A stretch of 64,000 nucleotides of DNA from Streptomyces sp. AC555_RSS877 (GCF_019049245.1 NZ_JAGMUK010000032.1:83548-147547); one strand, 5' to 3'. Shown: positions 54,266-63,732, counted from the stretch's first letter. The notes: generated by a model not told the origin, from the sequence alone. Made by a program: numbers and translations.

Positions 54266-54727
54266 CTAGACCGCCGCGCGCGCCGACTTCAGTGCCTCGG
54301 CCAGCCGCTCCGGCTCCCGTGTCGACAGGTACAGATACGGCGTCGGGTCGGCCGGGTCGGTGACGTCCACGCGCAGCGCGGTGGGGATGTAGGCGCGCAG
54401 CAGCAGGAAAGCGCGGGTGTCGGCCTTGTACGTGCGCCAGGCGCGGGCCTCCTCCGGGTCCAGGACCTCCGCCTCGCCCAGGGCCGACACCGGGATCTTC
54501 GCCTCGCCCGCGATCAGGAAACCGCCCACCACACGGATCCGCAGCGAGCCGTACGCACTGGCCGCGACCGCCGCCACGGCCGTCCCGCCGACCAGGCCGC
54601 CGAGCAGCGGCAACGTGCCGAAGGGCAGCAGGATCAACGCCATCGAGACCCCGACCAGAAGGGAGATCAGCCACCAGGTGCGGGGGGCGGTGAGACGTTC
54701 TTCGTACGGGGTGGCGGAGAGCTGCAT
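54266..54727 (-). CDS. DUF3093 family membrane protein
   Basis: 153 residues. Two membrane helices near the N-terminus (WWLISLLVGVSMALILLPF and GGLVGGTAVAAVAASAYG) precede a cytoplasmic beta-rich domain (RIRVVGGFLIAGEAKIPVS). The conserved features, YEERLTAP at the start and a PH-like domain, are those of DUF3093. Function unknown. Divergent from the thioesterase gene, with 58 bases between the starts. Confidence 0.88.
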   Translation of the reverse strand: MQLSATPYEERLTAPRTWWLISLLVGVSMALILLPFGTLPLLGGLVGGTAVAAVAASAYGSLRIRVVGGFLIAGEAKIPVSALGEAEVLDPEEARAWRTYKADTRAFLLLRAYIPTALRVDVTDPADPTPYLYLSTREPERLAEALKSARAAV

Positions 54728-54785
54728 GAAGCCAAGCTTGGCACGGTGTCGGGAACGGCCCGACGCGCGGGTAAGGTCTGCGGCT

Positions 54786-55370
54786 GTGAGTCGTACATCC
54801 GCAGCTCTTGAGCCTCCCGCCGACGCCGTGCGACCGGTGCGGCACCCGGACGCTCCCGCGCCCGGCGAGCTCCTCGGCGCGCACTACGAACACTGCTTCG
54901 GCTGTGGCGACGGGCAGCCGCACGGGCTGCACCTCCAGGCACGGGCCGGCGAGGGCGTCACCATCACGGCCGAGTTCATCGTGCAGCCCGCCCACCAGGG
55001 CGCCCCGGGGCTCGCGCACGGTGGTGTGCTGACCTCCGCCCTCGACGAGACCCTCGGCTCGCTGAACTGGCTGCTGCGGACGATCGCGGTGACCGGGCGG
55101 CTGGAGACGGACTTCGTGCGGCCGGTGCCGGTCGGTACGACGCTGCATCTGCAGGCCGAGGTGACGGCGGTGGCCGGCCGGAAGATCTACTCGACCGCCA
55201 CCGGACGCGTCGGCGGGCCCGACGGGCCGGTCGCGGTCCGTGCCGAGGCCCTCTTCATCGAGGTGAAGGTCGACCACTTCGTGGAGAACGGCCGCCAGGA
55301 GGAGATCCGCGCGGCCATGGAGGACCCGGACCAGGTCCGTCGTGCCCGTGCCTTCGAGGTGAACCCGTGA
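54786..55370 (+). CDS. PaaI-type hotdog-fold thioesterase
   Basis: 194 residues from GTG 54786. The hotdog fold is recognised from CFGCGDGQPHGLHL, the catalytic loop GLAHGGVLTSALDETLGSL, and DFVRPVPVGTTLHLQAEV. Such enzymes hydrolyse acyl-CoA thioesters. The leader is Ala/Pro-rich and may be disordered. The stop overlaps the GTG of dut (GTGA), so the two are co-translated. Confidence 0.9.
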   Translation: MSRTSAALEPPADAVRPVRHPDAPAPGELLGAHYEHCFGCGDGQPHGLHLQARAGEGVTITAEFIVQPAHQGAPGLAHGGVLTSALDETLGSLNWLLRTIAVTGRLETDFVRPVPVGTTLHLQAEVTAVAGRKIYSTATGRVGGPDGPVAVRAEALFIEVKVDHFVENGRQEEIRAAMEDPDQVRRARAFEVNP

Positions 55371-55927
55371 GCCGTGACCTCGTGAACGTGCCGATCCGGC
55401 GCGTCGACCCCGACGTACCGCTTCCGACGTACGCACATCCTGGTGACGCGGGAGCCGATCTGCGCACCACCGAGAGTTGTGAACTCGCGCCGGGCGAACG
55501 GGCCGTGCTGCCCACGGGAGTGTCTGTGGCGCTGCCGGAGGGGTACGCGGCCTTCGTGCACCCGCGATCCGGTCTCGCCGCCCGCTGCGGTGTCGCTCTC
55601 GTGAATGCCCCGGGGACGGTTGATGCCGGGTACCGTGGGGAGATCAAGGTGATCGTGGTGAATCTCGACCCGCGCGAGTCCGTGCGGTTCGAGCGCTTCG
55701 ACCGGATTGCCCAACTGGTCGTCCAGCAGGTCGAGAGGGTCCGCTACCAGGAGGTCGCGGAGCTTCCCGACTCGGCTCGGGCCGAGGGGGGCTTCGGGTC
55801 CACCGGCGGCCATGCGGCTGTGGGCGGCTCAAGCAGCACGAACAGCACAAGCGGTCAGGCCGCCGACGGCGGCGCAACGGGTGGGAATCGATACGCTTCG
55901 GCCGTATCCGACCGGGAAGGACAGTGA
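55367..55927 (+). CDS. dut: dUTP diphosphatase (dUTPase)
   Basis: 186 residues. All five motifs are present: HPGDAGADLRT, HPRSGLAARCG, NAPGTVDAGYRGEIKV (with the uracil-binding Tyr), RIAQLVVQ, and the P-loop-like GGFGSTGG. It hydrolyses dUTP to dUMP, keeping uracil out of DNA. After motif 5 the protein has about 30 extra Ser/Gly/Ala-rich residues, longer than the usual dUTPase tail. Start is GTG 55367; the gene overlaps the thioesterase and precedes DUF3710. Confidence 0.95.
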   Translation: MSRDLVNVPIRRVDPDVPLPTYAHPGDAGADLRTTESCELAPGERAVLPTGVSVALPEGYAAFVHPRSGLAARCGVALVNAPGTVDAGYRGEIKVIVVNLDPRESVRFERFDRIAQLVVQQVERVRYQEVAELPDSARAEGGFGSTGGHAAVGGSSSTNSTSGQAADGGATGGNRYASAVSDREGQ

Positions 55928-55928
55928 C

Positions 55929-56702
55929 GTGTTCGGACGTCGCAAGAAGAAGGGTGCCGCCGAGGACGCGGCCGGCGAGCCCGAGCAGGTCGTCGACGGT
56001 GTCGACACTGAGGCGGACGACAAGGACGAGGACGAGGGCGGGCGCCCGCGCGTGAGGCTGGAGCCGGAGCCGCGGCCCGACGGGCCGTGGGACGACTCCG
56101 AGGTGCGTGACCCGGCCGAGGGCCGCGTGGACCTGGGCGGCCTGTTCGTGCCGGGCGTCGACGGCATGGAACTGCGGGTGGAGGTCGCGGGCGACGCGAT
56201 CGTCGCGGCGACCGTCGTCCTGCGGGACAGCGCCATCCAGTTGCAGGCCTTCGCCGCCCCCAAGCGCGAGGGCATCTGGGGCGAGGTACGCGAGGAGATC
56301 GGCTCGGGCATCACCCAGCAGGGCGGCATCGTCGACGAGGTCGAGGGTCCGCTGGGCTGGGAGCTGCGTGCCCAGGTGCCGGTGCAGCTGCCGGACGGCA
56401 CGGGTGGCTTCCAGGTGGTGCGCTTCGTCGGAGTGGACGGCCCGCGCTGGTTCCTGCGCGGTGTCATCTCCGGCCAGGGCGCGGTGCAGCCGCAGGCGGC
56501 CGGCCTGCTGGAGCAGATCTTCCGGGACACGGTCGTGGTCCGCGGCGAGGGCCCGATGGCGCCCCGCGACCCCATCGTCCTGAAACTGCCGAACGACGCG
56601 CAGATGGTGCCCGAGGGCGTCCAGCAGGACGACGGCACCTCGCGCTTCTCCGGCGGCATGGGCCAGTTGCAGCGCGGACCGGAGATCACCGAGGTCCGCT
56701 AG
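55929..56702 (+). CDS. DUF3710 family protein
   Basis: 257 residues from GTG 55929, one base after the dut stop. A basic start (FGRRKKKGAAED), an acidic linker, then a compact beta-rich domain (VDLGGLFVPGVDGMELRVEV; GPRWFLRGVISGQGAVQP). The family is found next to dut throughout actinobacteria, suggesting a nucleotide or DNA-related role, but none is proven. Followed by a strong terminator. Confidence 0.9.
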   Translation: MFGRRKKKGAAEDAAGEPEQVVDGVDTEADDKDEDEGGRPRVRLEPEPRPDGPWDDSEVRDPAEGRVDLGGLFVPGVDGMELRVEVAGDAIVAATVVLRDSAIQLQAFAAPKREGIWGEVREEIGSGITQQGGIVDEVEGPLGWELRAQVPVQLPDGTGGFQVVRFVGVDGPRWFLRGVISGQGAVQPQAAGLLEQIFRDTVVVRGEGPMAPRDPIVLKLPNDAQMVPEGVQQDDGTSRFSGGMGQLQRGPEITEVR

Positions 56703-56713
56703 ACAGACACGCC

Positions 56714-56750
56714 AAGGGCCGCACCCCCGCACAGGGGGTGCGGCCCTTTT
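56714..56750 (+). terminator. Rho-independent terminator after the DUF3710 gene
   Basis: Perfect 15-base stem AAGGGCCGCACCCCC / GGGGGTGCGGCCCTT with a 5-base loop and TTTT at the end. Confidence 0.92.
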
Positions 56751-56866
56751 GGTACGCGGACCGCAGGTCCCGGGAAACGCCCGCGCGCGAGGACGACCCG
56801 GGCTGAACCGTTGAACTGCCGGGCGCCGGTTGGCCATACTGGCGCCCGGTCCACGGGGGAGGACGC

Positions 56867-57559
56867 ATGACTCAGGTGGTCACCGAGACCATGGTGCGCG
56901 TCGAGAACGTCCGTAAGTCGTACGGCGAGTCGGCCGCCGTCGTGCATGCGCTGCGGGGGGTCTCCTTCGAGGTGCCGCGCGGCGAACTCGTCGCCCTCAA
57001 AGGGCGTTCGGGATCCGGCAAGACCACGCTCCTCAACATCGTCGGCGGGCTCGACCTGCCCGACGAGGGGCGGGTCACCGTCGACGGGCTCGACCTCGCG
57101 GAGCTGGCCGAGGACGGCCTGCTCGCGCTGCGCCGGGACCGTATCGGATTCGTCTTCCAGTCCTTCGGGCTGATCCCGATCCTCACGGCCGCCGAGAACG
57201 TCGGTGTGCCGATGCGGCTGCGCCGGGCCGACCCGCGCGAGCGGGAGGAGCGCGTCGAGCTGCTGCTGTCCCTGGTCGGTCTCGCCGATCACGCGCGGCA
57301 GCGGCCGGGCGAGCTGTCCGGCGGCCAGCAGCAGCGGGTCGCCATCGCCCGCGCCCTGGCCAACAGCCCCTCGCTCCTCGTCGCCGACGAGCCGACCGGC
57401 CAGTTGGACGCGGAGACCGGCCATTCCGTGATGGAGCTGCTGCGGGCCGTCGTACGCAGCGAGCAGGTCACCGCGCTCGTCGCCACGCACGACGCGAACC
57501 TGCTGGACCTGGCCGACCGGGTGCTGGAACTGAGCGACGGGGAGATCGTCGAGGGGTGA
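56867..57559 (+). CDS. ABC transporter ATP-binding protein (LolD/MacB-like), orphan
   Basis: 230 residues from ATG 56867 (GGGGGAGGA upstream). Walker A GRSGSGKTTLLN, Q-loop VFQSFGLIPILTA, signature LSGGQQQRVAIARAL, Walker B LLVADEPTGQLD and the H-switch VATHD. The FtsE/LolD/MacB type usually partners with a FtsX-like permease; no permease gene is adjacent here (kdpD follows), so it must work with a product from elsewhere. Confidence 0.93.
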   Translation: MTQVVTETMVRVENVRKSYGESAAVVHALRGVSFEVPRGELVALKGRSGSGKTTLLNIVGGLDLPDEGRVTVDGLDLAELAEDGLLALRRDRIGFVFQSFGLIPILTAAENVGVPMRLRRADPREREERVELLLSLVGLADHARQRPGELSGGQQQRVAIARALANSPSLLVADEPTGQLDAETGHSVMELLRAVVRSEQVTALVATHDANLLDLADRVLELSDGEIVEG

Positions 57560-57695
57560 CCGCATCGGGCCGTCCCCGGTGGCGTCAGGGTTGCGTCAAG
57601 GACGGCCTACGGGCCGCACCCGGCCCCGTTTGTCGCGATTATTGGCCGTAGGGTCGACGCTGCGCAGGCAGCAGGGACCGGAAGACAGTGAGGCC

Positions 57696-60245
57696 ATGGG
57701 ACGCGGCAAGCTTCGGATCCACCTCGGTGCGGCACCGGGCGTCGGCAAGACGTACGCGATGCTGTCCGAGGCGCACCGACGTGTCGAGCGCGGTACGGAC
57801 TGCGTGGTGGCCTTCGTGGAGCACCACGACCGGCCGCGCACCGCGGCGCTGCTGCACGGCCTGGAGCAGATCCCGCGCCGGGAGCTGGAGTACCGCGGCG
57901 GCGTGTTCACCGAGATGGACGTCGACGCCGTGCTCCGCAGGGCCCCCGCCGTCGCCCTGGTGGACGAGCTGGCCCACACCAACGTCCCCGGCTCCCGCAA
58001 CGCCAAGCGGTGCCAGGACGTGGAGGAGCTGCTGGCGGCCGGGATCGACGTGGTCTCGACGGTCAACATTCAGCATCTGGAGTCCCTGGGGGACGTGGTC
58101 GAGGCGATCACGGGGGTGCGGCAGCGAGAGACGGTGCCGGACGAGGTGGTGCGGCGGGCGGACCAGATCGAGCTGGTCGACATGTCGCCACAGGCGCTGC
58201 GGCGGCGGATGGCGCACGGCAACATCTACCAGCCCGACAAGGTGGACGCGGCCCTGTCGAACTACTTCCGGCCCGGCAACCTGACCGCCTTGCGGGAGCT
58301 GGCGCTGCTGTGGGTGGCCGACCGGGTGGACGCGTACCTGCAGCAGTACCGCAGTGATCACCGGGTGTCGAAGATCTGGGGTTCGCGGGAGCGGATCGTG
58401 GTCGGGCTGACCGGTGGTCCGGAAGGCCGGACGCTGATCAGGCGGGCGGCGCGGCTGGCGGAGAAGGGCGCCGGAGGTGAGGTGCTGGCGGTCTACATAG
58501 CCCGCAGCGACGGACTGACCTCGGCCTCCCCGAAGGAACTGGCCGTGCAGCGGACCCTGGCCGAGGACCTGGGCGGGACCTTCCATCACGTGGTGGGTGA
58601 CGACATACCGGTCGCGCTGCTGGACTTCGCCCGCGGGGTGAACGCCACCCAGATCGTCCTCGGCTCCTCGCGCCGCAAGAGCTGGCACTACGTCTTCGGT
58701 CCCGGCGTCGGGACGACCGTGGCCCGCGAGTCGGGGCCCGACCTCGACGTGCACATCGTCACCCACGAGGAGGTCGCCAAGGGCCGCGGCCTGCCGGTCG
58801 CCCGGGGCGCGCGGCTCGGCCGGGCCCGGATCCTGTGGGGCTGGCTGGTCGGCGTGGCCGGCCCGGTGATCCTGGCGCTCCTGCTCAACACCGTCCACCT
58901 CGGCCTCGCCAACGACATGCTGCTCTTCCTGACGGTCGTGGTGGCGGCGGCCCTGCTCGGCGGACTGCTGCCCGCGCTGGCCTCGGCGGCGGTGGGCTCC
59001 CTGCTGCTGAACTACTTCTACACACCGCCCCTGCACCACTGGAACATCGCCGACCCGAAGAACATCGTCGCCATCGCGATCTTCGTCGGCGTCGGTGTGT
59101 CGGTGGCCTCCGTGGTCGACCTCGCCGCCCGCCGCACCCACCAGGCCGCCCGGCTGCGCGCCGAATCGGAGATCCTGTCCTTCCTCGCGGGCAACGTGCT
59201 GCGGGGCGAGACCGGCCTCGAAGAGCTCCTGGAACGGGTCCGCGAGACCTTCGGCATGGAGTCGGCCGCCCTGCTGGAACGGGAGAGCGACGTCGACCCG
59301 TGGACCTGCGCGGGCCGGGTCGGCCTCGGGCGGCCGGTGGAGCGGCCCGAGGAGGCGGACGTGGACATGCCGGTCGGGGACCACATGGCGCTCGCGCTGA
59401 CCGGCCGGGTCCTGCCCGCCGAGGACCGACGGGTCCTGGCCGCCTTCGCCGCGCAGGCCGCCGTCGTCCTGGACCGGCGGCGCCTCCAGGAGGAGGCCGA
59501 CCGGTCCCGCACGCTCGCCGAGGGCAACCGGATGCGCACCGCGTTGCTGGCCGCCGTGAGCCATGACCTCCGTACGCCACTGGCCGGCATCAAGGCGGCC
59601 GTCTCGTCGCTGCGGTCCGACGACGTGGCGTGGTCCGAGGAGGACCAGGCGGAGCTGTTGGCGGGCATCGAGGAGGGCGCCGACCGGCTCGATCACCTGG
59701 TGGGCAACCTGCTCGACATGTCCCGGCTCCAGACCGGCACGATCACCCCCCTGATCAGGGAGATCGACCTCGACGAGGTGGTGCCGATGGCGCTCGGCGG
59801 GGTGCCCGAAGGCAGTGCCGAACTGGACGTCCCGGAGACGCTGCCGATGGTGGCCGTGGACCCGGGGCTGCTGGAACGGTCGGTGGCCAACCTGGTCGAG
59901 AACGCCGTCAAGTACAGCCCGGCCGGCAAAGCCGTCCTGGTGTCCGCCAGCGCCCTCGCCGAACGGGTCGAGGTGCGGGTGGTCGACCGGGGCCCCGGGG
60001 TCCCCGACGAGGCCAAGGAACGCATCTTCGAGCCCTTCCAGCGCTACGGCGACGCCCCCCGCGGCGCAGGCGTCGGACTCGGCCTCGCCGTGGCGCGCGG
60101 TTTCGCCGAGGCGATGGGCGGCACCCTCAACGCCGAGGACACCCCCGGCGGCGGCCTCACCATGGTGCTCACCCTCCGGGCGGCGGCGGGACCCGGCCCC
60201 GCGGAGCCGCCTCATCCCGTACGACCCGAAAGGCAGGTCACATGA
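57696..60245 (+). CDS. kdpD: KdpD, K+-sensing histidine kinase
   Basis: 849 residues from ATG 57696. The KdpD N-terminal domain (about 1-210; GAAPGVGKTYAML, LVDELAHTNVPGS), a universal-stress-like domain (about 230-360), four membrane helices (about 390-490), GAF-like region, HisKA (SHDLRTPLAGIKA) and HATPase (NLVENAVKYS, GAGVGLGLAVARGF). It senses low K+ or turgor and controls the high-affinity K+ pump KdpFABC. The pump genes are not next to it here; the partner regulator gene overlaps (ATGA). Confidence 0.94.
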   Translation: MGRGKLRIHLGAAPGVGKTYAMLSEAHRRVERGTDCVVAFVEHHDRPRTAALLHGLEQIPRRELEYRGGVFTEMDVDAVLRRAPAVALVDELAHTNVPGSRNAKRCQDVEELLAAGIDVVSTVNIQHLESLGDVVEAITGVRQRETVPDEVVRRADQIELVDMSPQALRRRMAHGNIYQPDKVDAALSNYFRPGNLTALRELALLWVADRVDAYLQQYRSDHRVSKIWGSRERIVVGLTGGPEGRTLIRRAARLAEKGAGGEVLAVYIARSDGLTSASPKELAVQRTLAEDLGGTFHHVVGDDIPVALLDFARGVNATQIVLGSSRRKSWHYVFGPGVGTTVARESGPDLDVHIVTHEEVAKGRGLPVARGARLGRARILWGWLVGVAGPVILALLLNTVHLGLANDMLLFLTVVVAAALLGGLLPALASAAVGSLLLNYFYTPPLHHWNIADPKNIVAIAIFVGVGVSVASVVDLAARRTHQAARLRAESEILSFLAGNVLRGETGLEELLERVRETFGMESAALLERESDVDPWTCAGRVGLGRPVERPEEADVDMPVGDHMALALTGRVLPAEDRRVLAAFAAQAAVVLDRRRLQEEADRSRTLAEGNRMRTALLAAVSHDLRTPLAGIKAAVSSLRSDDVAWSEEDQAELLAGIEEGADRLDHLVGNLLDMSRLQTGTITPLIREIDLDEVVPMALGGVPEGSAELDVPETLPMVAVDPGLLERSVANLVENAVKYSPAGKAVLVSASALAERVEVRVVDRGPGVPDEAKERIFEPFQRYGDAPRGAGVGLGLAVARGFAEAMGGTLNAEDTPGGGLTMVLTLRAAAGPGPAEPPHPVRPERQVT

Positions 60246-60925
60246 CCCGGGTGCTGGTGATCGACGACGAGCCGCAGATCGTGCGCGCCCTCGTGATCAA
60301 CCTCAGGGCGCGCAAGTACGAGGTCGACGCGGCGCACGACGGAGCCACCGCCCTCGAACTCGCCGCCACCCGCCACCCGGACGTGGTCGTCCTCGACCTG
60401 GGCCTGCCCGACATGGACGGCGTCGAGGTGATCAAGGGCCTGCGCGGCTGGACCCGCGTGCCGATCCTGGTGCTGTCCGCCCGGCACTCCTCCGACGAGA
60501 AGGTCGAGGCGCTGGACGCGGGCGCCGACGACTACGTCACCAAGCCCTTCGGCATGGACGAACTGCTGGCCCGGCTGCGCGCCGCCGTCCGCCGGGCCGA
60601 GCCGACCGGGGGTGGCGAGGGCGACATGCTGGTGGAGACCGACGAGTTCACCGTCGACCTCGCGGCCAAGAAGGTCCAGCGGCACGGGAAGGACGTACGG
60701 CTGACACCCACGGAGTGGCATCTGCTGGAGGTGCTGGTGCGCAACACCGGCCGCCTGGTCGGTCAGAAACAGCTGCTCCAGGAGGTGTGGGGGCCGTCGT
60801 ACGGGACGGAGACGAACTACCTGCGGGTCTACATGGCCCAGCTCAGGCGCAAGCTGGAAGCGGACCCGTCGCATCCGAAGCACTTCGTCACCGAGCCGGG
60901 GATGGGGTACCGGTTCGAGCGCTAG
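60242..60925 (+). CDS. kdpE: KdpE response regulator
   Basis: 227 residues. OmpR type: MTRVLVIDDEPQIVRALVIN, acceptor Asp in VVVLDLGLPDMDG, Lys in YVTKPFGMDELLARL, and a winged-helix domain with the family-typical LTPTEWHLLEVLVRN and YLRVYMAQLRRKLE. It should bind the kdpFABC promoter when phosphorylated. The ATG overlaps the kdpD stop. Confidence 0.94.
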   Translation: MTRVLVIDDEPQIVRALVINLRARKYEVDAAHDGATALELAATRHPDVVVLDLGLPDMDGVEVIKGLRGWTRVPILVLSARHSSDEKVEALDAGADDYVTKPFGMDELLARLRAAVRRAEPTGGGEGDMLVETDEFTVDLAAKKVQRHGKDVRLTPTEWHLLEVLVRNTGRLVGQKQLLQEVWGPSYGTETNYLRVYMAQLRRKLEADPSHPKHFVTEPGMGYRFER

Positions 60926-61120
60926 TGTGCTGCGCCCGAAGTCCGTCGGCAGATTCGCGCCTTGCCCTGCCGGGCTGGTCGGCCGCCCGTCCGGCCCCGG
61001 CCTGCGAGTACTCGACCGAGTCGGCAGCGCCGGACTGCCAAGAACTAACGACGAATTAACGGCGCAGGACACTAGTACCGGGGGTACGTAGCTGTCGGTG
61101 GGCCCCGGTACGCTTCACAT

Positions 61121-61519
61121 ATGAGTGCTGTTCCTCGTTCCGAGAAGCCGGTGGGCCGGTTCCGGCGCATGCTCGGCCGGCTCTCCTCGTCGCAGGAGGA
61201 CCTGGAGTCCGAGGAGCTGCGCGAGGACGCCGCGACCGCCGGCTGCACGCGCATCGGTGACTGTCACGACCGCCAGGTCGTCACCGTTACTGGTACCTTG
61301 CGCACGGTCACCCTGCGCCCGCGCGCGGGCGTCCCGGCGCTCGAGGCCGAGCTGTTCGACGGCTCCGCCGCGCTGGACGTGGTGTGGCTCGGCAGACGCT
61401 CCATAGTGGGGATAGAGCCGGGGCGCAGACTGATCGCATCGGGCCGGATCTCGATGAGCCGGGGCCGCCGGGTGCTGTTCAACCCGAAATACGAACTGAG
61501 ACCCCTCGGACGGGAGTAG
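61121..61519 (+). CDS. OB-fold nucleic-acid-binding protein
   Basis: 132 residues. An N-terminal basic part, then an OB-fold (about 40-132; VTVTGTLRTVTLRPRAGVP, LEAELFDGSAALDVVWLGR, RLIASGRISMSRGRRV). The pattern is that of the short OB-fold proteins of actinobacteria, similar to the RecG wedge/tRNA-binding type domain. Nucleic acid binding is expected but unproven. The following membrane gene starts 3 bases later, so they form an operon. Confidence 0.88.
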   Translation: MSAVPRSEKPVGRFRRMLGRLSSSQEDLESEELREDAATAGCTRIGDCHDRQVVTVTGTLRTVTLRPRAGVPALEAELFDGSAALDVVWLGRRSIVGIEPGRRLIASGRISMSRGRRVLFNPKYELRPLGRE

Positions 61520-61522
61520 CCG

Positions 61523-62287
61523 GTGACGTCGCTCGACAAGCCGACCGAAGACACCGAAGACACTGCGGGGGATGCCCGGGCGGTGACCGAGGCCGCGCTG
61601 TTCGAAGCCTTCGGCGGCGTGCGGGGCATGGTCGAGACGGTGCTGCCGGGCCTTCTCTTCGTCACCATCTTCACGATCAACAAGGACCTGCACTGGTCGG
61701 CCATCGCGGCCCTGGCCGTGTCGCTCGCCCTGGTCGTGGTCCGGCTGGTCATGAAGGACACCGTCAAGCACGCCTTCAGCGGTGTCTTCGGCGTCGCCTT
61801 CGGTGTCGTCTTCGCGATGATGACCGGCAACGCCAAGGACTTCTACCTCCCCGGCATGCTCTACACGCTGGGCCTGGGGCTCGCCTACATCATCACGACC
61901 CTCTGCGGCGTCCCGCTGATCGGTCTGATCCTCGGCCCCGTCTTCAAGGAGAACCTCTCCTGGCGCACCCGCAACCCGGGCCGCAAGAAGGCGTACGCCA
62001 AGGCCAGCTACGCCTGGGGCCTGATCCTGCTCGCCAAGTGCGCGATCCTCTTCCCGCTGTACTGGTGGGCCGACACGACCCAGCTCGGCTGGGTCCTGAT
62101 CGCCCTGAAGATCCCGCCGTTCCTGCTGGCCGTGTATCTGACCTGGGTCTTCCTGGCGAAGGCGCCGGCCCCCATCGACGTCTTCGCCGAGATGGAGGCG
62201 GAGGAGCGCGCAGAGAAGGAACGCAAGGCCGCCCGGGCGGAGGAGCACGGCGAGGCGACGGCCGCCCGTCACCGCCGCGAGGTGTAG
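61523..62287 (+). CDS. DUF3159 family membrane protein
   Basis: 254 residues from GTG 61523. Five or six hydrophobic segments (for example VLPGLLFVTIFTINKDLHW, AALAVSLALVVVRLVM, ILLAKCAILFPLYWW) and a charged C-terminal tail. DUF3159 is an actinobacterial membrane family often located beside an OB-fold gene and TrkA genes, as here, which suggests a role connected with ion or K+ physiology, though that is only context. Confidence 0.9.
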   Translation: MTSLDKPTEDTEDTAGDARAVTEAALFEAFGGVRGMVETVLPGLLFVTIFTINKDLHWSAIAALAVSLALVVVRLVMKDTVKHAFSGVFGVAFGVVFAMMTGNAKDFYLPGMLYTLGLGLAYIITTLCGVPLIGLILGPVFKENLSWRTRNPGRKKAYAKASYAWGLILLAKCAILFPLYWWADTTQLGWVLIALKIPPFLLAVYLTWVFLAKAPAPIDVFAEMEAEERAEKERKAARAEEHGEATAARHRREV

Positions 62288-62322
62288 GAGCCCGTACGAC
62301 GACTCCGTACATCGACTCCGTA

Positions 62323-62368
62323 CGACGGCGAAGGGCGCCCGGAGAGTTCCGCGCGCCCTTCGCCGTCG
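62323..62368. terminator. Bidirectional hairpin terminator
   Basis: Perfect 16-base stem CGACGGCGAAGGGCGC / GCGCCCTTCGCCGTCG between the convergent DUF3159 and TrkA genes. Confidence 0.9.
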
Positions 62369-62383
62369 CAAGGTCCGAGGCAA

Positions 62384-63061
62384 TCAGCCCGGTGCTTCCT
62401 CCCGGCGCACCGACAGCAAGTCCTCCAGCTGCTCCTCGCGGGCCGGGGCGGCCACGAAGAGGAGCTCGTCGCCCGCCTCCAGGGAGTCGTCCCTGGTCGG
62501 GGTGAGGACGCGGGTGCCGCGGATGATCGTCACCAGGGACGTGTCCTGCGGCCACTCGACATCGCCGACCTGAGTGCCGGCCAGAGCCGACTCCTCCGGG
62601 AGGGTCAGCTCCACCAGGTTGGCGTCGCCGTGGCTGAAGCGGAGCAGACGGACCAGGTCGCCGACGCTCACCGCCTCCTCGACCAGGGCCGACATCAGCC
62701 GTGGGGTGGAGACGGCGACGTCCACGCCCCAGGACTCGTTGAACAGCCACTCGTTCTTCGGGTTGTTCACCCGGGCGACGACACGCGGAACGCCGTACTC
62801 CGTCTTCGCCAGCAGCGAGACGACCAGGTTGACCTTGTCGTCGCCGGTCGCGGCGATCACGACGTTGCAGCGCTGGAGCGCCGCCTCGTCCAGGGACGTG
62901 ATCTCGCAGGCGTCGGCCAGCAGCCACTCCGCCTGCGGGACGCGCTCGACGGAGATGGCCGTCGGAGCCTTGTCGATCAGCAGGACCTCGTGGCCGTTCT
63001 CCAGCAGCTCGGCCGCGATCGAGCGGCCGACCGCGCCGGCACCGGCAATGGCGACCCTCAT
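62384..63061 (-). CDS. TrkA-family K+ channel/transporter regulatory protein (second)
   Basis: 225 residues. The Rossmann NAD-binding start MRVAIAGAGAVGRSIAAELL (RCK_N), then ACEITSLDEAALQRCNVVIA, and a C-terminal TrkA_C domain (about 140-220; LPEESALAGTQVGDVEWP). Soluble protein that gates a Trk/Ktr K+ channel in response to nucleotides. It overlaps the upstream TrkA gene by one base (TGATG), so the two are made together, probably as a two-protein ring. Confidence 0.93.
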   Translation of the reverse strand: MRVAIAGAGAVGRSIAAELLENGHEVLLIDKAPTAISVERVPQAEWLLADACEITSLDEAALQRCNVVIAATGDDKVNLVVSLLAKTEYGVPRVVARVNNPKNEWLFNESWGVDVAVSTPRLMSALVEEAVSVGDLVRLLRFSHGDANLVELTLPEESALAGTQVGDVEWPQDTSLVTIIRGTRVLTPTRDDSLEAGDELLFVAAPAREEQLEDLLSVRREEAPG

Positions 63062-63732
63062 CAGTGACCGCCTTCCTCTTCGGGACCCTTGGCGAACGCC
63101 GCCTCGACCTTGTCGACCTCGTCGGTGCGCATCATCACGTGCACCAGGTCGCCATCCTGCAACACCGTCTGCGAACTCGGCAGAATCGCTTCGCCGAGCC
63201 TGGTCAGGAACGCCACGCGCACCCCGGTCTCCTCCTGGAGACGGCTGATCCGCTGGCCCACCCAGGACGAGGCGGTGTGGACCTCGGCCAACTGGACGCC
63301 GCCGGTGGGGTCGCGCCACAGCGGCTCGGCGCCCGAGGGCAGCAGCCGGCGCAGCATCTGGTCGGCCGTCCAGCGCACCGTCGCGACGGTGGGGATGCCC
63401 AGACGCTGGTAGACCTCGGCACGCCGGGGGTCGTAGATACGCGCCGCGACGTTCTCGATGCCGAACATCTCGCGGGCGACGCGCGCGGCGATGATGTTCG
63501 AGTTGTCCCCGCTGGAGACCGCGGCGAACGCGCCGGCCTCCTCGATGCCCGCCTCGCGCAGGGTGTCCTGGTCGAAGCCGACTCCGGTGACACGACGGCC
63601 GCCGAACCCGGAGCCCAGCCGCCGGAAGGCAGTGGGGTCCTGGTCGATCACGGCGACCGTGTGCCCCTGCTGCTCCAGGTTCTGGGCGAGCGCCGACCCC
63701 ACTCGCCCGCAGCCCATGATGACGATGTGCAC
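63061..63732 (-). CDS. TrkA-family K+ channel/transporter regulatory protein (first)
   Basis: 223 residues. RCK_N domain starting MHIVIMGCGRVGSALAQNLE, then DPTAFRRLGSGFGGRRVTG, and a TrkA_C domain (about 135-215; HTASSWVGQRISRLQEETG). With the following TrkA gene it forms a regulatory pair; the channel subunit is not in the window. Together with kdpDE it makes this end of the window K+ centred. Confidence 0.93.
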   Translation of the reverse strand: MHIVIMGCGRVGSALAQNLEQQGHTVAVIDQDPTAFRRLGSGFGGRRVTGVGFDQDTLREAGIEEAGAFAAVSSGDNSNIIAARVAREMFGIENVAARIYDPRRAEVYQRLGIPTVATVRWTADQMLRRLLPSGAEPLWRDPTGGVQLAEVHTASSWVGQRISRLQEETGVRVAFLTRLGEAILPSSQTVLQDGDLVHVMMRTDEVDKVEAAFAKGPEEEGGH

